A stretch of 17,889 bases of DNA from JBFHRB01 sp041591915 (GTDB taxonomy: Bacteria; Actinomycetota; Nitriliruptoria; Nitriliruptorales; Nitriliruptoraceae), in assembly GCA_041591915.1 (NCBI GenBank), contig JBFHRB010000034.1:1-17889 (forward strand), read 5' to 3'. The translations under genes and the position numbers were made by a program. The notes below the pieces were generated by a model. The model was not told the DNA's origin. It did not search any database and was given only the letters and a program-made list of their open reading frames with translations. Below are positions 16,025 to 17,889 of this stretch, piece after piece (positions within the stretch are counted from its first letter, which is position 1; each line of letters begins with the position of its first letter).

Positions 16025-17889
16025 ACGGGAGAACGAGGCCGAGGGGGACCCCAATGGGGAACCCTCCACCGAGGCGACGACCGACGTCGGCTCGTCTGCC
16101 GAACCCGACGCGGTGGACCCCGACGTGACGGAGGCCGCCGCGCCCTCCACGGCCCAGCCGCCACCCGTCCCGCACTCCGACGTCGACTGGCAGCCCGCGG
16201 CCGAGGCCCCGTCGACGGTGTCGCTGGGCGATGGTCGTGACGAGGCCTTCGACAGTGCGGCTTCGGAGCCGCGCGAGCTCCCGGAGCTCCCCGACGTCCG
16301 GATCGACGAGATCGAGTTGCGGCGAGCGACCCGGCGCGCGGTCGCGCGTGCCCTGGCCGAGGACCTGGGCGATCGTGGTGACGTCACGTCGATGACGACG
16401 ATCCCGCCCGGCGCGATGGGCACGGCGCAGGTCGTGGCTCGCGACGAGGGTGTCGTCTACGGCATCGAGGTGGCCCGCCAGGCGTTCGCTCAGGTCGACA
16501 CCCGCGTCGACTTCACGCCGCGACTCGAGGACGGGGACCACGTCCACCGCGGCGACGTGATCGCTGACGTGTCCGGGCCGCTGCGGTCCATCCTGACGGC
16601 CGAGCGCGTCGCGCTGAACTTCCTCGGTGAGCTGTCCGGCATCGCCACCCACACGCGCCGGTTCGTCGATGCCGTCGCCGGGCTGCCGGTCGCGGTCCGG
16701 GACACGCGCAAGACGACGCCCGGCCTGCGTCTGCTCGAGAAGGCCGCCGTGGTCGCCGGGGGCGGGGCGAACCACCGTCTCGGCCTGCACGACCAGATCC
16801 TCATCAAGGACAACCACATCGCCGCCGCGGGCGGGATCCGTGCGGCCGTGGAGATGGCGATCCGTCGTAGCCGCGGCGTGCACATCCAGGTCGAGGTCGC
16901 CGACCTCGGCCAGCTCGAGGACGCGCTCCAGGCCGGCGCCACGGACATCATGCTCGACAACTTCGACCCGGCCGACGTCCGCACGGCGATCCAGCGGATC
17001 GGCGGCCGTGCACGGGTCGAGGTCAGCGGCAACCTCGATCTCACCACCGTGCGCACGTACGCACAGGCCGGTGCCGATCGGCTCGCCATCGGCGCGCTCA
17101 CGCACTCCGCGCCGTGGCTCGACATCGCGCTGGACCTCGACGCGGAGGCCGTGGCGAGCGATCCCGACACGATCGCGGCCCGCGACATCTGGCACGTCGA
17201 GGGTGAGCGCGAGACCAACGTGGTCATCGCGGCCGGCGCAGCCACGTCGGCGTTCGGGACCGCACCGCCCGCCACGGAGACCGCCCCGGCAGAAGCCGTC
17301 GAGGAGCCGCAGGACGAGGTCGAGCCAGAGGAGTCCGGCGAGACGGATGGCCCCGACGAGGGCGCCGCGCCGCACGACGGCCAGGACCTCGCCGCACGTG
17401 CAGCCGCGATGGTCAAGGCGCCGCTGGACGAGGACCTGTCCGGCGCCGCCGAGGACATCGACCTGGAGGCACCGGCCCCCCCGGAGGAGGCCTCGAGCGA
17501 GCCGTCGCACGGCACGGACCCTGACGGCGACGGCCGAGCCGAGGAGACGGTTGGCGAGGAGCCCGCGCCGTCCGGGGGCGAGGACGGCGACGAGCCACCG
17601 ACCGCGTCGGATCCGGATGGCGCCGAGGAGGGCGAGGAGCCGCTGGTTTCGGATCCCGATGCGTCCGAGGGCGGCGACGAGCTCCCCGATGCGTCCGAGG
17701 ACGGCGACGAGACCCCCGTCGTGGCCGATGTCGAGGTGGTCGAGCCCGATCCGGCGACCGACCTCGATGTCGACCTCAGCGACGAGGACGAGGGAGAGGG
17801 TGAGGACGAGGGCGAGTCCACGGTGGAGGTCGCTGCAGGGGAGCCGGCCACCGTCCCGTCGGGCGCCGTTGACGGCGACCCGGACGACA
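16011..17889 (+). CDS. nadC: Nicotinate-nucleotide pyrophosphorylase (carboxylating) with disordered acidic extensions; 3' end outside window
   Basis: NadC converts quinolinate and PRPP to nicotinate mononucleotide, CO2 and PPi in de novo NAD synthesis. There are 626 codons in the window with no stop. The frame has a TAG at 16005-16007, so the GTG at 16011 is the first possible start; AGGAG at 15994-15998 is spaced 12 bases away. Residues 1-95 are low-complexity and acidic after a basic MRWRKRE. The catalytic part covers about 97-380: ALAEDLGDRGDVTS, ERVALNFLGELSGIAT, TRKTTPG at 232-238, GGGANHRLGLHDQILIKDNHI ending at 270, VEVSGNLDL and GALTHSAPWLDIALDLD. A normal NadC would stop here, but at least 245 more residues follow, rich in Glu, Asp, Pro, Ala and Gly with no domain visible. 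A later start within the N-terminal part is possible. Placement after panD differs from mycobacteria, where coaX follows. Confidence 0.93.
   Translation, partial: MRWRKRENEAEGDPNGEPSTEATTDVGSSAEPDAVDPDVTEAAAPSTAQPPPVPHSDVDWQPAAEAPSTVSLGDGRDEAFDSAASEPRELPELPDVRIDEIELRRATRRAVARALAEDLGDRGDVTSMTTIPPGAMGTAQVVARDEGVVYGIEVARQAFAQVDTRVDFTPRLEDGDHVHRGDVIADVSGPLRSILTAERVALNFLGELSGIATHTRRFVDAVAGLPVAVRDTRKTTPGLRLLEKAAVVAGGGANHRLGLHDQILIKDNHIAAAGGIRAAVEMAIRRSRGVHIQVEVADLGQLEDALQAGATDIMLDNFDPADVRTAIQRIGGRARVEVSGNLDLTTVRTYAQAGADRLAIGALTHSAPWLDIALDLDAEAVASDPDTIAARDIWHVEGERETNVVIAAGAATSAFGTAPPATETAPAEAVEEPQDEVEPEESGETDGPDEGAAPHDGQDLAARAAAMVKAPLDEDLSGAAEDIDLEAPAPPEEASSEPSHGTDPDGDGRAEETVGEEPAPSGGEDGDEPPTASDPDGAEEGEEPLVSDPDASEGGDELPDASEDGDETPVVADVEVVEPDPATDLDVDLSDEDEGEGEDEGESTVEVAAGEPATVPSGAVDGDPDD
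17658..17717 (+). repeat. Two tandem 30-bp repeats in the NadC acidic tail
   Basis: Units 17658-17687 and 17688-17717 encode DASEGGDELP and DASEDGDETP. They begin with the same 14 bases and differ at only a few positions. The upstream DPDGAEEGEEP segment looks like a decayed relative. This suggests the disordered tail grows by slippage or unequal recombination. Confidence 0.75.

Noticed and set aside
16490..17851. Ser-rich 453-codon minus-strand frame over nadC
   Set aside because: It is the reverse complement of the Asp/Glu-rich tail and the NadC catalytic region. NadC motifs fix the plus strand.

Overview
This is a very GC-rich, gene-dense actinobacterial chromosome segment. It contains the folate/pantothenate neighbourhood known from mycobacteria and relatives: DUF2342 metalloprotease, tilS, hpt, ftsH, folE, folP, folB, folK, DUF2520, panC, panD. 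The high GC content, frequent GTG starts, acidic proteins and a secreted CAP protein with three CWB2 cell-wall repeats suggest a deep-branching actinobacterium such as Nitriliruptoria (Nitriliruptor, Egicoccus, Euzebya types). That placement is an inference. No rRNA, tRNA, CRISPR array, transposase or phage gene was seen.

Layout. Positions 1-545 hold the 3' end of a gene encoding a disordered Ser/Gly/Glu-rich tail. After a structured leader come a four-helix membrane protein with a degenerate GGDEF-like domain (803-1654) and, coupled to it by ATGA, a secreted CAP/CWB2 protein (1651-3111). Next are a small signal-peptide plus one-helix membrane protein (3200-3526), a zinc metalloprotease-like DUF2342 protein (3576-4601), tilS (4634-6178) and hpt (6225-6794). 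A 283-bp hairpin-rich leader precedes ftsH (7078-9147), followed by folE (9202-9885) and folP (9928-11070). A secreted subtilase on the minus strand (12598-11084) splits the folate genes. The series then resumes as folB (12723-13079), folK (13082-13744), DUF2520 (13741-14616), panC (14616-15569), panD (15644-16024) and nadC (16011 to beyond the window end).

Function. The core supports cofactor and nucleotide metabolism. FolE, FolB, FolK and FolP make dihydropteroate from GTP. PanC and PanD supply pantothenate, and the DUF2520 protein is a candidate ketopantoate reductase. NadC makes the NAD precursor nicotinate mononucleotide. TilS and Hpt act in tRNA modification and purine salvage, and FtsH in membrane protein quality control. 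folB through panC are packed with stop/start overlaps or near-overlaps. panD overlaps nadC. Recurrent TAnnnT hexamers upstream of several genes suggest that the co-oriented run is divided into several transcription units.

No wholly new system is evident. The most unusual features are NadC embedded between two long acidic disordered segments, a lysine-rich histone-H1-like tail on FtsH, a roughly 105-residue N-terminal extension on FolP, the subtilase inside the folate cluster, and the hairpin-rich leader of the GGDEF-like/CAP pair.
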